Part shown: in pieces, positions 35,753-47,746 of the stretch
Layout: each line of letters begins with the position of its first letter
Numbering within the stretch: position 1 is the stretch's first letter
DNA from: Magicicada septendecula
Lineage: Eukaryota > Arthropoda > Insecta > Hemiptera > Cicadidae
Assembly (NCBI GenBank): GCA_034769895.1
Contig: CM068369.1
Location: forward strand, 427,019,479-427,083,478
Direction: 5' to 3'
Length of the DNA stretch: 64,000 nt
The notes under the pieces: generated by a model
Database searches by the model: none
What the model was told of the DNA's origin: nothing
Seen by the model: the letters and a program-made list of their open reading frames with translations, nothing else
Position numbers and translations under genes: made by a program

Positions 35753-37181
35753 ACCTATATTATCCTTTGTAAGTAACTCATTTTGAGGTTCCTGCAGGTC
35801 TCCTATGTAATATCTTCAAATAAATACATTGCAAGTAGGTTTATTTTCACCTAGGTAAACCTATTAATATATTAATAAACCTACTTGCTGTGTATTTATT
35901 TGAAGATATTATATAACCTATACTATATAATTTGTTATAAGAAATAAATTGAAACTAAAAGTATGAACAATGTTACTTTACACTGTGACTTTATTAAACT
36001 ATTACTGTTTAAATGAAAATAAGAAACAAGAGAATTTATAGGGCTATCTCCCTTTGTGAATACCAATTTAAGTTTTCACTACCGTAGTAGTAAACAAACT
36101 AACATTGGTTAGACAAATCAGTTGCGAAACTCATAATACACATAATACCACAAAAAATAATGTGAAAAAACATCAGAAACGTATAATAAAAACATAACAG
36201 TAAGCCACAAAAGTGAATGAGAATAAACAAAATTTTACAAATAAAAATAAAAAACAACTGTAATAAAATAAATATAAAAACATAAATAAAAACTTATAAA
36301 TAATAAGCAACAACAAAAGTAAATTAAATGCATTACAGACATTTAAGGAACAGGACTAGATAAAGTGCATAAATGTCCATTACAACAATCTCATCATTTA
36401 CGTGCGATGTGTAGTGAAGTTAAAATCACATTAATAAAAAGTATAATATAGCTTATCAACATCAACCACTCTATAGGTTATAACTCAATATAATTACGAG
36501 TAAATACAACTATTTCACTAACGACTCGGAACACCAAGTTTTTTCGAGTAAAAACATAAAGTTTTACCAACCGATTTTAGTTACAAGTTGGTGACTAGTA
36601 TAATATATAATTTATTAGCATATAATCTGTATTATATATCTGCATATCACACGAGAATAGGCTAAATGTAACAGCAGGATGAATTATTTCCTTTATTAAA
36701 AACAGCTTCGTCTCTTTGCGCAGAATGAAGTATACAGGACGAAAAAGTGGCTCGGACTATAGTTCCTACTCGAAATATGCTTGACACTACCTGTTCCTAA
36801 AATACTAGGTGTTCCTAAAATACTACTGTTCCTCTGATACGCTTAGTATTTTGTGTAACGGTGATACCCCTAGTATTTGAAATACCTAGTATTTTAAATA
36901 CGCGTTACTGGCTGTTCCTTGCGTTCCACCGATATTTTTGTACGCCTAGTATTTGGCCGTGGCGTATTCGTTTACGTGATCTTGCGTACTTTTTGTGTGT
37001 GTGTGTGTCTGTGTAGGTGCGTAGGGGGTGTGCCTCGACTCGGAACAGCGAGGGCGGCGTGTCTCGACTCGGAACAGCGTCGCCGCGAATAACAGGTATT
37101 TCAATTTTTCAGTCACTGTTACATCCGTTCTACAAAAATATCGGTCCAAAATACCTGTTACAGGTATATCGGCCCACCTGC
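35621..37181. mobile_element. hAT-like non-autonomous insertion inside mariner
   Basis: The left end TAGAGGTGGG and the right end CCCACCTG resemble hAT terminal inverted repeats. Sub-terminal copies of AACAGGTA/TACCTGTT occur at both ends, including a perfect palindromic pair at 35682-35701 and TACCTGTTACAGGTA near 37151. The interior is AT-rich and non-coding, with a TA microsatellite (35710-35746), a 38-bp inverted repeat and a GT run. About 115 transposase codons of the host mariner are missing at the junction and no 8-bp duplication is visible, so insertion was accompanied by, or followed, a deletion. Confidence 0.65.
35808..35911. repeat. 38-bp inverted repeat
   Basis: The arm at 35808-35845 (TAATATCTTCAAATAAATAC onwards) is the near-exact reverse complement of 35874-35911. 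A 28-bp loop separates them. It lies within the hAT-like insertion and could form a cruciform or hairpin. Confidence 0.85.
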
Positions 37182-37633
37182 CATTAGCGTTGCTTCAGCT
37201 CTGTGCAGACTCTGAGTCTGTTGTCCTTGTGTTGTTGCGTTAACTCTTTTGGAACCCATCTTGCACTTGTTTTGCGGTACCTAAGCTTGTCACTGATTAA
37301 TGCTATACTGTACCAACACTTACTTGCAAATTTTCAGCCATTTGTTCAACTGTACCACGACGGTCTTCACGAATCATATTGTCTATTCGAGATTCAAGCG
37401 CAGGAGTTGAAACTTCCTTTGGACGTCCAGATAGCTGTTCGTCTGTCACTGAGGTTCGACCGTTTTTGAACTGATCCACCCACTTATAAAAATTTCCGCT
37501 ATTCATGCAACTTTCACCATACTGTTTAAGTCATTCTAGAATAGATATTAGAGGGGTTTTCACCTTCAGAAAGTAAAAATCGAATCACTGAACGTTGTTC
37601 AACTAATGTGGAAACTTCTAGCGGACTTGCCAT
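37182..37633 (-). pseudogene. mariner transposase, N-terminal part
   Basis: The start is the ATG at 37633 (MASPLEVSTLVEQRSVIRFL). After one frameshift near 37530 the frame continues MNSGNFYKWVDQFKNGRTSV and a SGRPKEVS block (37506-37303), the helix-turn-helix DNA-binding region of mariners. Beyond a further frame break, QQHKDNRLRVCTELKQR is readable up to the insertion border. Frameshifts, stops and the missing catalytic centre make it a dead gene. Confidence 0.9.
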
Positions 37634-37799
37634 TGTTAAGTGAGATTTTGAGGTTATAAGCAAAACAATTTTCATGAAACAGCTGCTCAGAGATCATCCC
37701 AGGGATGCCAACATGAAGTCCTAAAAGTACCTAATTTTTCCTGCCAACCGTTTTTTCTCTAGATCAATTTGTCTCTTTAATTATTGAATGTCCCTCGTA

Positions 37800-40195
37800 T
37801 TTTGAAAATTTCAAATGACATTGATCTCCTGCGTAAAGCCGAAATTCGCAGACACGTACAGCAAAGACATTTCCCCAGCATTTTCACGTGAGATTTTTAA
37901 GTACGCGATCGCCACTTCGTGATGAGATCTCAAAAGTGACATCGCTATTCTTCTTACAGTGAAAAATCACTTTGTTGCTTCCAGTTTTCGTGAACTTTGT
38001 ACAGCTTTGATGTTGTTTCTGATTTCTGACCATTCCTGTTCATTTTCAAAATTCAGAATTATAAAAAAAAATCTGAGAAGCAACATGGGCCAGGAAATAT
38101 TGTATGATTTAACAGTTTTATCACCGAGGAGTCCGTAGGTAGGGAGCTGGACATCGAGGAAGTTACAGATAACTTTGCAGAGATCAAAGCCAGACAGAAG
38201 GACTTTTAAAATATGGCGTGAAAAATGTTATATTACAAAATTTAACTAGAAAGAAATAATATCACGAATTTGTGTTTCTATATAAATGTTGTTTTCATTT
38301 CTAATATTCGTCATATGTAAATTACTCTAGAGGCGAGCGATAGGCCTTGTCTGTCGGCATATTTCGGTGTCTCGGCGCTACTTCGGTGTTTCGTTCCTGA
38401 CAGGTTTCCGCCTAGTAACACCCCAGTAGATTCAGTACGTATGGAAGTTATGCGAACATTATGAAACGTGTAATACGTTTATATAGACCTCAAAAGGAGC
38501 CCATCTCGAAACTTTGTCAGATACCCCTGAGCCTCTAGTTTGGGCACTGATTAATACCAAGTGTTTCGCCCGTTCATTGGCAAGGATGCCGCATCATAGG
38601 ATGGGCCAAATGTCTAGTTAACAGTAATATTGCAATTCGTTGTCGTCAGCCAAAAAACTGCTGTTATTATTAATGTTACTATTGTTTGAAATCACTACAT
38701 GTGGTGAAACAACTTGTTTAGGTAATCAGCGGTGGGAACGCGGCGATGTGGCCGGACAGCAGGTGGTTTGTTTGTAAACACTGGCTGTGTATGGTACGAA
38801 ATTATGTAAACGAAACGAAACGAACAATCGGAGTGAAGGCGTCCCGAGTCAACGAACGCGAACGCTGGCCAATCTGTATCGCTCGGTGTACAGTTAGCCT
38901 AGCCTAGCAACACTTTGCATGTCTTCCGTCTGTACAGTCACTGTCACAAACTTTTATCACCTTACCGCTGTAAACATAACGCATTACGCACGTTCCGTCT
39001 CGATTCTCTCGCAAAATAACTGAAAAATCTTGTCTCGTTAATACAGCGTGACTAGACAAATGCTACTGTTACACTCTAGCCTATAGCGCATACTTCGTTA
39101 TTCAACAGTTCCCGAGATTTGAATGTCCTGCAGTACACTATATGTATGATTTGTTTATTTTATGGGGATTACCATAATTGGGTTGTCTTCATAAAATTAT
39201 TTGACATAACATGAGAACCGTGTCGTCAATTATTGTAAGGAACTATGTTCTTGAAGGACTTGGATGAAATTTACAGTTCGAGTAGGCGTGCGGTCATATA
39301 CAACGCGTATAAACCCTGTTTGAAATCCTGGTTGCAGGTACATTTGGAACGTTTCAACGTATTGACGATTAAACTCTGAAAGTTGCATAAGAGTTAAACT
39401 TATTTCCTATTCGTCTTTCCGTCCGTCTTCTCTCTTTTCCACAACTTCTAATAAAAGCTGTGATTTTTCATTCAGCCGTGCGATTTAATTTCAACAATAT
39501 TAGAATAAAATTGCAATCGGAATTGCTCTTTATGAACGTTAGTCTCTCCGTTCTAGCACTGCAATTGAATGGGTTTTGGCTTACGTTACAGTGTTTTTGT
39601 CAATTTAGTTCTCTCCATTTTCACCCCATCACCCTGTTTTATCACCCTGTTTGTCAAAATTTTTTAAGGACCAGGCATCACTGCTTTAAGTCACATAAAG
39701 CCGAATTAAGGTCTTATGTATTTTTAATACTTTTATTTAACAGGCCCGTTATCATCGGGCATTTGCATTTCAGCATCGAAATAAGGCCTTTATTTGTTAC
39801 TCTGTTTGTTTTATTCGTTTTGAGACCGCAATAAATAAAGTCGTGTACACGTTCAAAGATTAATTCTTTGCCGTAAAATTATATTTTTGTTGTTACTTCT
39901 TTTAAGCTTCATGTTCTTGGGATTTGTTTCATTATATAATGAATTCAATTAATAATTTTATAATTAACTCCTGGTTAACCTCGTTTCTAAATAATTCTGA
40001 GTAAGTTTTCGCAATCTTAAGACCAGTTTTATTTGTACTGGCTAGAACCAGATCCATCACGTAACCTGTATTTACATTGACTATACCAATGTACCCACAT
40101 ATTAGGCTTTTCCTAAGGCGCCCTCTCGTTGAATAATACGTCATTGTCTGTGATTCCAGTGAGGATTGAATTTTTACTACTGCCATGGAGTCGTG
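37800..40195. other. non-coding, no recognisable gene
   Basis: The 124-codon frame at 39460-39834 (+) is hydrophobic-rich but has no family features. The minus frame 39932-40186 is likewise unrecognised. No transposon ends seen. Confidence 0.4.
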
Positions 40196-40221
40196 CCAGA
40201 GTTGTGTTTATAATATTTACA

Positions 40222-40500
40222 AGCTGCATTCGGAATTTATGTTACCGAATGCTTGTCAAAAATCTTATGAAAGGCTAATGTATATTAGACTCATACGCTT
40301 TGTCGTGAATTTGCCTTGGTATTATGAAGATGGTACATCCGTTGGTTGTATACAACATACAAACCGCATTTGTATTCGCCAAGTATATAAGTAGTATCAA
40401 TTCATTCAGCGTAACCTTCCAATTTATGCTATCGAATGCTTGTCAAAAATCTTATGAAAGGCTAATCTGTATTAGACTCATATTCTTTCTCGTGAAGCTA
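40222..40500 (+). repeat. tandem duplication, ~185-bp period
   Basis: AATGCTTGTCAAAAATCTTA followed by TGAAAGGCTAAT and a GTATTAGACTCATA-type block occurs at about 40246 and again at about 40435. A third partial copy (GTATATTAGACTCACACG) lies at 40512. The repeats are in the same strand and reading frame relation, encoding NACQKSYERL in both, but no protein family is recognised. A C14 run follows at 40534-40547. Confidence 0.75.
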
Positions 40501-40559
40501 TCCCCCCCTACGTATATTAGACTCACACGTAAGCCCCCCCCCCCCCGCGTAAGAAAACC

Positions 40560-41200
40560 ATCTTCTCTAGACTCGAATTATACAGCCTTTATCACAGCCC
40601 GCAAAGCATTTACATGTACGGAGAAAAGTAAACGCACCAGCCTTTATTCTAAATTATAAAAGCAATTTTTTCTGTTTTATAGTTTGGAATTATTGACTTT
40701 CATATAATTTAACATTGACCTGCCTCCGGGAAATTAAACTTACTTCGAATTGTTTTTAATTTTCTGAAAGAAGAAACGGCTGTTAAGAGGAAGTGGAATT
40801 ACTTTCTAATGCTTTTATACGCAGTTGACACTATGATAGAGATCTTGGAAGAGATGCAGAAATGTTTGTGAATTCAGATCACAGATTTCTTACACCGTTA
40901 AGACTGCAGACGCTCATTGGAATTCTCTTCTGCAGGCACGAGTAATTGTAACTTATTAGAGAAAGCGTTATATCCCGCTTCGTATAACGTGAATTTTAAA
41001 AATTAATTGTATCAATGAATAATTGTAAAAAGTTATTTTCGGCGTAAAAAAGCATTACAAACGCATATACGTTTGTGTGAAGATTTACAAGTTTCAGTAC
41101 TCAGAAGCATAGGTATAAAGTATATCTATGTTAGTAACTTTAAAAATAACTTTTAAGTAAAATGACTGTTTGTATATCTTGCCTTTCGAAGAAAAGTACT
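40560..41200. other. non-coding, no recognisable gene
   Basis: AT-rich, nothing recognised. Confidence 0.45.
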
Positions 41201-41204
41201 TTTT

Positions 41205-41665
41205 ATCAGTTTTCCTTCTTCTTCTCCAGCACTGCATCCCAGTGTGACCACTGGCCTCCAAAGTCAGTCCTCTCCAGCGTCTCCTAACGGCTACCATCTC
41301 ACGCCCATTCAAGCACATCATCCATTTTAGGTCGACTCCTCTTTCTGCCTTTATCTACTTGTGTCCACAGGATTTTCCGTTGCATACGCAGAACGGAAGG
41401 GAAGCCAAGCCTGCCAACCTCTGGGTTAAGGAGAAAGAGCCCACCAGTCTCCGTTTAAGTGGTCTAACCACTGTATTCGTTGACCTTTTACAAATCTGAC
41501 GATACCTTCATGTTTCAGTGACTCACCTACTTCCTGGTTATATCTTATTCTCCAGTCATTATTTTCTTTAGCTGGGCCATGAACACGTCGTATAATTTTT
41601 CCTTCAATTTTTCGCAGTGTTTCTTGTTGACTGTCTACGTCTCGCTTCTGTAAGCAACTACCGAT
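41205..41665 (-). mobile_element. non-LTR retrotransposon 3' fragment (RT C-terminus)
   Basis: On the minus strand the frame reads LRKIEGKIIRRVHGPAKENN, then DWRIRYNQEV, GIVRFVKGQRIQWLDHL, and, after interruptions, GRKRSRP and MMCLNGREMVAVRRRW. An AGAAGAAGAAGGA-type tail follows. This is the usual order of LINE RT C-terminal blocks. Several frame breaks and a small deletion are present. It shares the GRKRSRP block and tail type with 6327-6581. Confidence 0.82.
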
Positions 41666-41810
41666 GTGATGAATGTTACATATACTGTATTTTCAAGTTA
41701 GTGTTGCTTCACAGCAGTCTGGTGCGCTAATGGTAGCATAGTATTCCCAATTTCCTGTGTGTAATCTATCCTGAATTGTTGTGTTCATGCACCATTCATC
41801 TGTCAAGAAG

Positions 41811-42142
<332 letters not shown>

Positions 42143-42369
42143 GTATCTACTTATATTTATTAACCGCTTCGAATAAATTACCTTCTCTGCATCATAGATT
42201 GTACAGATTCCTTCTCCATTTCCTGCTGTGATTAGCATAAGTACATTTAGTTTTGCTAATATAAGGAAAACGTTATCAGTTTTATTTAGTTTTTAATACA
42301 ATTGAGGTCAGATTGTGGAAGTCATTTCTAAATTTTTTAATATTTTTTCCACATAAATATAAAAATGGT

Positions 42370-42409
42370 TTGTGTGTGTGTGTGCGCGCGCGCGCGCGTG
42401 TGTGTAATT
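42370..42409. repeat. GT/GC/GT alternating microsatellite
   Basis: A GT run, then GC, then GT again, all alternating purine-pyrimidine, like 2425-2458. Candidate Z-DNA-forming tract. Confidence 0.9.
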
Positions 42410-42411
42410 TT

Positions 42412-44510
42412 CTTGTAAACATTATATCTAATGTTTAAGGTTGTGAACCTTAAACAATATACGAGTAAAAATTAAGAAATAGGTCCAAGTTTTATGAAGT
42501 ATACTTCTGGGGATCAGCTCAAGAGTTCTTGATTGTAAGTTTTCATAGTAGTTCCACACTGTCCTACACTAAGAAAAATAATCGAATGTAAAAACATAGT
42601 TTTTAATAATGTAAATGATGAAATGTTAAAGTTAATTGTGTTTTGAGGATATTCTAATAGTTAATGAGGAGGTACTTTTCATATTCATTGTTTAATTTTT
42701 CCCGACCGGTGTTGAGTAATACTGGTTAACTAATCGCCTGTCTCTAAACCATGAAGCAATTAATATATTCAGCACATTAATTCATTTGTATTACGTATTT
42801 TGCCGACTAACATTTGTAATGTAACTTGAAAATACGAATTTTCAATTTTTTTCCCCAATATTCAGGGTTCTTTTCCCAATTGACAAATAGCATGATGTCA
42901 TCTGCAGTGACGCAAGATGTCCGAATGTGTGGATGCAGTAGCTTATTACGCATTTCTTCGTTTTGATTTGACATCTTGGCGAGTCCATTGCACACACCAA
43001 ACGCTACTCGGTCACTCTTTATTTACAACTTTAATACCGTTATAGGAACAGTATAACAGCAGATAAACGCAGTTGTAGTGAGAAATAATTGCAGATAATA
43101 AAAGTGTTTGTTCTAGTTACGGTTCAAACAATTAAACGACTACAGAAAGCGGACGGTTAAAGCTTTGCTCTGAGAGTAACGTGTGCCCATAAACTTCTGG
43201 TGTACTTCATATAACACGCGATTATCGCTTCTCTGAAAATAATGTAATATAATCATCGGATTTGACAAACTAGTGGTTCTGTGGGAAAGAGCTTGTGCTT
43301 GTCTTCCATTGTTAAAAATATCACTTTTTGTAACACCGAGGTTTTCGACCGTGTGGGGGGGGCATAGTAATCTCATAACAAAATGTGACTTCATTCATTG
43401 CAGGAAGCCGAGAGTGCGTGTGCGTTGTACCTGTTAGCCAGCCACCTGTCGTTCATCGATGTGCACATGTGGGAAATGCGGAGCGAAGCAGTTTTTGTGA
43501 CCCGTTTAAATGTTAATGCAAATCGAGAGAATAAGGCGAATACAATGTTCCCACGTACCGGCGCCTCGCAGATTTACCTATTAATACGACCATTTGCAAA
43601 TGTTTTTATAATTATACGTTTTTTATACGGAACATGTCCACTATTATTATTTGTATTTTTTCGTACATAGTAGCGTCCGTACGCTTGTGAGCGTACGTAT
43701 TGTAGTAAACAGTGGATACCTTCATGATAATCGGTGGTGTGCGACCTAGAGGAGAATTATAGCCTTCATCCAGACAGTCGAGAGTACCGTCTGATAACTT
43801 TTATAGCGTACGGGGGGAATTTAATACATCAAGGTTGCTGCAGTCCTTCCGAGAATTATTCCGCCCGAAGCCATTGACCCTCTCGCGAGGGCCTATTTAT
43901 TTCACCGCCAGTAAAGTTACGTTTCGCGGCGCGAATTAACTGACATTTTCTCTCTTGTTGCGGTTTCGTGTGTGCAAAATAAAAATTTGTAGCAGACGCG
44001 ACTTTGGTTTCGTAGCGGTAACGTTGTTTTTTAATTGCATAGCCCGTTCAGTCTCGTTTTATAAGTAACAGTTTTGTGTGATAAAAAATAAAGCAGGCGT
44101 ATGTTCACATAAAGAACAACAGATATGAGGTGCAGTTGACATGAGCACAAAGTACGTACTATACTTCCTTCTAGACAGCATAATGATTTGACAGCGATTC
44201 CGTAGCATTTAGTTTTTTCCACAACTAAGTACGTTCTAATCACGTTTATTGAACAAGTTCCGTAATAATTTTGACTCTAGCGTCTTTTGTTCGTCGTGTA
44301 ATCTAGTACAGTATATACACACGGTGGAACGTTTAGGCAGAGCAGTTGGTCAGAAATATGTCCGAGTGAAAGACATCCGAGTGAAAGATGTCCGAGTGAA
44401 GTATATATCGCAGTTGCCCCTCGAATTTTATGGTACAGATTTGTGAGCAGTTTGCCCGAACTACTTAAATTCAAAATAAAAATGAGTCAAGATATTGGGA
44501 ATCGAATTCT
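42412..44510. other. non-coding, no recognisable gene
   Basis: A frame at 43398-43670 is preceded by an acceptor-like CATTGCAG at 43397-43404, but the protein is unrecognised and there is no donor context I trust. The rest is AT-rich. Confidence 0.4.
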
Positions 44511-44525
44511 TAACTGTTAATATTC

Positions 44526-44613
44526 TAAGTACTTGGCGGGCTATTAGGGCGCGTGGTCTAACGGTGCCGCTGGAAACAGACATTTCGACCCCACCATTGG
44601 AGGACATCTTCAG
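44526..44613 (-). mobile_element. truncated Penelope-type LTR-like insertion, 11-bp target duplication
   Basis: TGTTAATATTC is exactly duplicated at 44515-44525 and 44614-44624 around an 88-bp insert. On the minus strand the insert begins at CTGAAGATGTCCTCC, followed by GGGGTCGAAATG and a tail with AGACCACGCGCCC. It is homologous to the units at 61.2-61.5 kb. Its 5' end coincides with the first base of the hammerhead-like core. A separate plus-strand piece, ACTGAGGATGGCCTCCGGTG at about 44691, looks like another fragment of the same unit. Confidence 0.65.
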
Positions 44614-44629
44614 TGTTAATATTCAGTGA

Positions 44630-46385
44630 AAAGATTAACAGCACTGTGGAAACTGGCGAACAGCGTACCAGTCGCCTTACAAATCGTAACACTGAGGATG
44701 GCCTCCGGTGGTTATAACATATGTAAATAAGGAGTTTTAAACACATTCCTTGTGCAGTTCGCAAAAAGAAAAGAATTCCGATAAGCAATTGTGTGCTTGA
44801 TCGGAAAAATCAGTTTTTTTCTAGTTGAAGTAGATTGTTGTCAATGAAGTTTGTCTTCAGTGGCGATTTTAAAAAATATTGTGTTTTTCAAATTGGACGA
44901 GACATCTTCTGTGCGTTACTACGTCAAGAAATTAGCTTTCAAGAAACGTGGTAATAAAATGGAAACTTCCGATCTTCGTGTTAATTTGCACCGGTACTGA
45001 TGCCTGCACTTCACGAACCAACGGATTCCAATTCGGGTACCAGTTACTTGTCCAACATTCCACGCACGCGTCTGCACAGCGCAGTGATCCTCTCGTGGGA
45101 TTTGTAATCCTACATAGTGTTGGAAACTGTAAGCCTAAACAGGTGTATTACTGTGACATTTTTTTCATTATTATATTAGATGACTGTTCATGATAACTGT
45201 GTTTTTCGACCAACCTCTTCCTGTATTTCAGTGTGGAAGAAGATGTAGGAAGACGCATGAAAATTTCAGAATCTTGAGGAATCTATTCCAGAATATAATC
45301 GCAGTTCCAATGTGTAGTCTTCAGTAATCATAAATGTAAGCGTTGAGCTGTGTTTCAGAAAATCCTTATTTAAATAATGTGTATTTTTATTTTGTAAAAA
45401 GCGAAAACAAAGTATCCTTACAATTAGAGATTGATTGACTGACGGCAATGAAGAGTTGGGTTAGAAAAAATCAGGCCAAACGCCAAGAACAGAAAGTAGA
45501 TTCGTTTTGCGCCAGCAGTTGGTCGTGTCGATTAAACAGGAAATGAATCATGTTGTGTTGCTCTAATAACTGACTGGCGGAGAGAGAGAGAGAGAGAGAC
45601 GCAACGATAACGTAACCTTTTTAATACCTTCTTCCCCTCGTGTGCCATTCTCTCTGCCAGTAGACGTCTTATTATTGTGGATCACGTGTAAGTGGCAGCA
45701 GCTTTCCATTCATCTTAAGAATTAAAACAACCTTGGCGACTAATGTAATCTGAACGTACAATGAATTATGTGTACAAATTAGAGAGGTACGCACAAAACT
45801 TCGACACCGGCGATGTTACGGTTTGGTTTCTTAATTTCTCCCTTACAGTGTTTCATGTAATATATATTTTAGCCATAGCTCCGTATCTTTATCCGTGTTT
45901 TTTGAGCAGCTGTCTTTTTGTTTAATTTTAGCATTTTGTAGCGTATTTTTTAACGAATAACAGAGAGCATGCTTATTGCTTTTGTCAAGAGGGAGTTACT
46001 TTTGGTTTTCTCCTCCTGTAATATTTTTCTCCAAACTAACGCGAGAAGTCTGATATTCCGTTGTGGTACGCTCTTCTTCCGCCACTGGATGGACGCTTGC
46101 CAATCGCACGCTTCGCACCAAATAGGCGCCAGCAATTGAACCTTTCAAGATATCTTAGGAGTCTATTCTACAGGACCGATTCTGCTACCGCCAAATCGCG
46201 TTTTTACCGCCCCCTTTCTCTCGACAAGCGTTTCTGCCGCTGTTTTGTCTACACGAGGCGTATGCTTACGTTCACACCACGAGCTTGGAAGCACTGCTTG
46301 GAAAAATCCAGCTTCGACGTATGTTTTTTGATGTAGCTTATAAATTTTGATTAAGAAAGTTGTGTTAGTGGTTATAATCAAAAAC
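44630..46385. other. non-coding, no recognisable gene
   Basis: Includes a GA microsatellite at about 45581-45599. No gene or element supported. Confidence 0.45.
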
Positions 46386-46387
46386 AT

Positions 46388-46504
46388 AATTATCACTGTT
46401 GCTCACCACTATAGAAAAATTATTCCCTATCTGACGATGAGCTGAGAAGCTTGAAAGCGCTAATCGGAATAATTTTTCTATAGTGGTGTGCAACAGTGAT
46501 AATT
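46388..46504. repeat. 39-bp inverted repeat with hammerhead-like loop
   Basis: The arm 46388-46426 (AATTATCACTGTTGCTCACC onwards) is the reverse complement of 46466-46504 with one mismatch. The 39-bp loop holds the hammerhead-like core at 46431-46456. No target duplication was found outside the arms. Confidence 0.9.
46431..46465 (+). ncRNA. hammerhead-ribozyme-like core in hairpin loop
   Basis: CTGACGA is followed by T, GAGCT, the loop GAGA, AGCTT (pairing back with one G-T) and GAAA, then GCGCTAATC. The flanking inverted repeat could supply an unusually long stem I. The four bases CTAT between arm and core do not fit a canonical hammerhead. Cleavage is untested. Confidence 0.5.
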
Positions 46505-46509
46505 CTGTG

Positions 46510-47485
46510 TACAAATTTTGCTTAAACACTGTTTGTACAGAAAATGTTTTATATCTTTATGTACAGAGACTTTGATTGTAAGTCGTGTTAAAGAACTAGG
46601 AGAGGATTTCTCATAATAATAACGATTAGATTTATTATTCATTCTAGTTTGTAAGCGATCATTAAGCATAGCTTGTTTTGAGTTATTTTGTATTAAAATT
46701 ATAGTGTTATTTCCACTATAAAGGGGGAAAACATTAGTATTGGTTACAATAAACACTATGATTGAAAATGTTTGATGTTATTTTAGGCATGCAATAAAAT
46801 CATTAGAGTAGCCCGTATCACTTTTTTTTGCATTGGAAAGTGTGATTGGTGGGGAATTAGCTCGTCCCTGTTTCGTATTATTATTATTAATATTCGCTCT
46901 GGCAGCAGTACAGAGTAATTGTATTCTACGTCTGACTGTAGTTGTGGAGGGGGAGGGAGGGAGTGAGAGTGAGAGAGAGAGAGAGAGAGAGACTGAGACT
47001 GTAGTTCTCCTTTATTAACAAAGTTTATGGCTACGTGAAAGACTAGTTAGTGTGTCAGCCGCAATCAAAGAACCCATTACAATAGACGATAGTGGTTCAG
47101 AACCCTTGTTTCGTATTTAATGAACGTTCCGTTTAAGTTAGCTTTATTGAAATAGAAATAGCTCTGTTTGTGTGATATTTGTGTGGATTCGATTTCTAGG
47201 TACTGCGCGTATAAAATTTTCTTTCGTGGACTTCAGTTTTATATCGATCGGACAAATAGAATTAAATATACTTCCAAATAATCAAGACCGAGGCATAATG
47301 TTGGGCTTAATAATAGTTAGAGGTAATAACCTTGCTGTGGTTTCTGTGCACATACGATGCCGAAGCCCGGGCTTCTTACGACGGTGAAACAGAGTGATCG
47401 AAGAGACTAGCGTTATTTAAACAGCGACATTATTCCATGATGATCCTTGGTTCAGTAAAGGAAAGAAAATACTGTGAAACATAAA
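46510..47485. other. non-coding, no recognisable gene
   Basis: Contains a GA microsatellite at about 46965-46991. Frames 46478-46756, 46833-47018 and 47172-47387 are short and unrecognised. Confidence 0.45.
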
Positions 47486-47489
47486 AATT

Positions 47490-47710
47490 AGAAAATAGTG
47501 TTCAGGCCACATATTGAGAGAAGAACAGTACTGTATATTTAGATTAAACATGGATAGAAAATAAAAGGGAAGAGAAGTATGAAGAAGACCTTAGTGGACT
47601 GATTCGAACTAGGCTCCGGTCAGCTAACTGCAGATAGAGCTTCTGCAGATAGACTAAGCATTATTGTAATCATCGTCTATCTTTGATAGCAGATGGAATT
47701 CTAAAGAAAG
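47490..47710 (+). mobile_element. possible non-LTR retrotransposon 3' fragment, decayed
   Basis: Around 47498-47580 CSGHILREEQYCIFRLNMDR resembles the GH-x-x-R...KIxGKR segment of one LINE RT C-terminal group. Downstream pieces are reminiscent of that group's end (LSLIADGILKK). Frame breaks and stops prevent a firm call. Confidence 0.45.
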
Positions 47711-47727
47711 ACAAATCACAGATTCCG

Positions 47728-47746
47728 TGGTCCAGTGGTTAGTGTG
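47728..47746 (+). repeat. tRNA-like A-box, possible SINE head
   Basis: TGGTCCAGTGGTTAGTGTG matches the polymerase III A-box consensus region of tRNA genes and tRNA-derived SINEs. No matching B-box is found at the expected distance, so it is at best a truncated SINE. Confidence 0.35.

Larger units (their letters stand above)
35308..37797 (-). mobile_element. mariner element, interrupted by a hAT-like insertion
   Basis: Terminal inverted repeats of about 50 bp (CGAGGGACATTCAATAATTA then AAGAGACAAA and CTAGAGAAAAAA) are nearly identical at both ends. TA duplicates flank them at 35306-35307 and 37798-37799. This is the signature of the Tc1/mariner superfamily. The transposase reads on the minus strand and is split by foreign sequence at about 35621-37181. 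The near-perfect terminal repeats suggest a fairly recent insertion despite the broken gene. Confidence 0.93.

Noticed and set aside
39460..39834. 124-codon hydrophobic frame
   Set aside because: AT-rich sequence readily gives Phe/Leu-rich chance frames; no signal peptide plus domain organisation or family is recognised.
43394..43670. Possible exon after a CATTGCAG acceptor
   Set aside because: The encoded peptide is unrecognised, the polypyrimidine tract is weak and no matching donor or homologous protein is apparent.
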